A DNA stretch of 34,085 nucleotides from Rothia sp. (in: high G+C Gram-positive bacteria) (GTDB lineage Bacteria; Actinomycetota; Actinomycetes; Actinomycetales; Micrococcaceae), in the NCBI GenBank assembly GCA_030530925.1, contig JAUMUA010000007.1, forward strand, positions 1-34,085. The letters are read 5' to 3'. Numbering within the stretch: the first letter of the stretch is position 1; every line of letters starts with the position of its first letter. Under the pieces are notes generated by a model that saw nothing but the letters and a program-made list of their open reading frames with translations, was not told the DNA's origin and ran no database searches. Positions 32,815 through 34,085 of this stretch are shown here, one piece after another. The translations under genes and the position numbers were made by a program.

Positions 32815-34065
32815 TTAAGGATTGACTATTTTCTTAACAGCTCGCGCTGCTTGGCGAGCCGCGTGGCGCGCACCGATCGTCGAAGCAGAAGGTCCATACC
32901 CCACCAGTTGGACGCGCGGGTCGGCGGCCGCCGTCGTTGCCCCCTGTACGTCGCCGGGTATTCTCACCAAAGCAACCCCGCCGTGTTCAGAATGCAAGTG
33001 TAGGGGCGATAGGTGTTTGGTGGCTGGGCGAAACCCCGTAGCCCAGATAATGGCGTCTGCTGATTCAAAACTTCCATCAGCCCAGCGCACTCCATGTTCT
33101 TCAAGAGCATCAAACATAGGTTTGCGCTGTTGATAAATTCCGGTGCTAGCGGCGTACTGTTCTTGGGGTCGTAAAAACAACCCGGTGGAGCTCACTACGC
33201 TGGCAGGTGCGGAACCTTGCACCGCTCGTTCCTCCACCCACTCCACCGCTTTGAGTCCATCAAACGCACCTTCGATCCATTGGGGTTCCCGTCGGGTTAC
33301 CCAGATCAGTTCGGAAGCGCGGGCAAGTTCGCCAATGAACTGCACTGCGGAGGCTCCCCCGCCCACCACTACAACACGCTTGCCAGCAAGGTGTGCCGGC
33401 CCGGGATAGTTCGAGGTATGAAACTGTTCCCCTTGAAAGTTCTCCATGCCTGCAACGTGCGGAATAAAGGGGCGAGTCCAAGTGCCGGTAGCGTTTACCA
33501 GCGTGCGAGTGAGAAGGCTACCGAACGGGGTGCTCACCGATAATAATTCGAGGGAATCACTGCCCTCTTCAACTGGTTGATTTTTCACAGAAAGCACCTG
33601 CACACCGTGCAGAACAGGCAAGTGATTCTGCGCTTCATACTCACCAAAATATTGAGGAATCACCCGATTTGATTCAGCGTCAGAAACAGCAGGTGCATGA
33701 GATTTAGGCAGGTCTGCTACCCCGTGTACATCATTCATGGTGAGTGAGTCCCAGCGGTGTTGCCATGCTCCACCGGGACCAGAATTAGCATCGAGAACCA
33801 CAAAGTCAATCTTTTGGCGTTGCAATTCAAAAGCGGCAGAGAGCCCAGCTTGGCCAGCACCGATCACAAGGGAATCAAAAATTTTCCCCTCATGTTCACT
33901 AAACCAAACAGCTGTTTCTTGGTGTGCCGGTGCACGATTTTCTAGTTCAAAATCTGCCCAGGCATGATTTCCCGTTGGGTGATTCTCTATTGCTAGATTC
34001 TGCGTTACTTGACTATGCGTTGCTTGACTCTGCTTTGTTTTATTTTCCCCTGCTGGATTTTGCAT
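32815..34065 (-). CDS. Flavin-containing monooxygenase / NAD(P)-binding oxidoreductase
   Basis: This 416-residue FAD enzyme belongs to the FMO/CzcO-like group that oxygenates small molecules. FAD motif VIGAGQAG (about 67-74), NATGTW (191-196), the FxGxxxHxxxY fingerprint in FQGEQFHTSNY (210-220), NADPH motif VVVVGGGASA (231-240) and late ATGFRP are all visible. The N-terminal 60 residues are Gln/Asn/Thr/His-rich with an imperfect repeat (SQATHSQVTQN), longer than usual. GGGGAG precedes the ATG at 34065. Substrate is unknown. It lies upstream of parA where rsmG normally sits in actinobacteria. Confidence 0.91.
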   Translation of the reverse strand: MQNPAGENKTKQSQATHSQVTQNLAIENHPTGNHAWADFELENRAPAHQETAVWFSEHEGKIFDSLVIGAGQAGLSAAFELQRQKIDFVVLDANSGPGGAWQHRWDSLTMNDVHGVADLPKSHAPAVSDAESNRVIPQYFGEYEAQNHLPVLHGVQVLSVKNQPVEEGSDSLELLSVSTPFGSLLTRTLVNATGTWTRPFIPHVAGMENFQGEQFHTSNYPGPAHLAGKRVVVVGGGASAVQFIGELARASELIWVTRREPQWIEGAFDGLKAVEWVEERAVQGSAPASVVSSTGLFLRPQEQYAASTGIYQQRKPMFDALEEHGVRWADGSFESADAIIWATGFRPATKHLSPLHLHSEHGGVALVRIPGDVQGATTAAADPRVQLVGYGPSASTIGARHAARQAARAVKKIVNP

Positions 34066-34085
34066 TTCGCTCCCCTACCCCGTTG

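Noticed and set aside
1..34085. Possible tRNA genes, CRISPR arrays, insertion sequences or phage genes
   Set aside because: No TΨC-type arm with acceptor pairing in gaps, no regular repeat-spacer pattern, and no transposase, integrase or structural phage motif was seen on either strand.

Overview
The window looks like a chromosomal segment of an actinobacterium of moderate G+C content, most likely Micrococcaceae and probably the genus Rothia. This rests on protein style and gene order, not on a database search. The order pcnA(-), NUDIX(+), murJ(+), trxB(+), trxA(+), parB(-), parA(-) is the well-known actinobacterial origin-proximal block, and perfect copies of the 16-bp ParB site (parS) TGTTTCACGTGAAACA cluster around it. 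The replication origin is therefore inferred to lie beyond the right end.

Left region (1-7.4 kb) is accessory metabolism: two tandem luciferase-like monooxygenases; an AlkD-type DNA glycosylase; a zinc alcohol dehydrogenase with a decayed VOC-protein remnant beside it; a twin-arginine secreted protein of unknown function; and a leftward DUF2316 / old-yellow-enzyme / DinB-like operon closed by a long hairpin terminator. From 7.4 to 14.8 kb everything runs leftward: orphan hemD behind dnaB, a lipoprotein, glycerate kinase (carrying a parS site inside its codons), a small membrane protein, the rpsF-ssb-rpsR-rplI operon and a TM2-domain protein.

From 14.9 to 20.3 kb lies a tight leftward five-gene operon: ABC ATPase, ABC permease, histidine kinase, LuxR-type response regulator and a single-pass surface protein of unknown function. 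It is built like an envelope-stress or antimicrobial-response module, and the last protein is the least explained gene of the window.

From 20.4 to 32.2 kb is the origin-proximal block. CCA-adding enzyme and NUDIX hydrolase diverge; MurJ is followed by a separate membrane protein that keeps only an N-lobe-like stub of the pseudokinase fused to MurJ in mycobacteria; then thioredoxin reductase and thioredoxin. An aldo/keto reductase and two membrane proteins (DUF1206, DUF2809) sit where cwlM is found in mycobacteria. ParB and ParA follow, separated by a strong intrinsic terminator and a parS site. Upstream of parA, rsmG/jag/yidC are not present; instead there is a parS site, a C-rich G-poor stretch, a hairpin terminator and a flavin-containing monooxygenase. 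Seven strong parS sites and one degenerate site were found; three lie inside genes, all read in the same frame as Val-Ser-Arg-Glu-Thr.

No tRNA, rRNA, CRISPR array, insertion sequence or prophage gene was seen.
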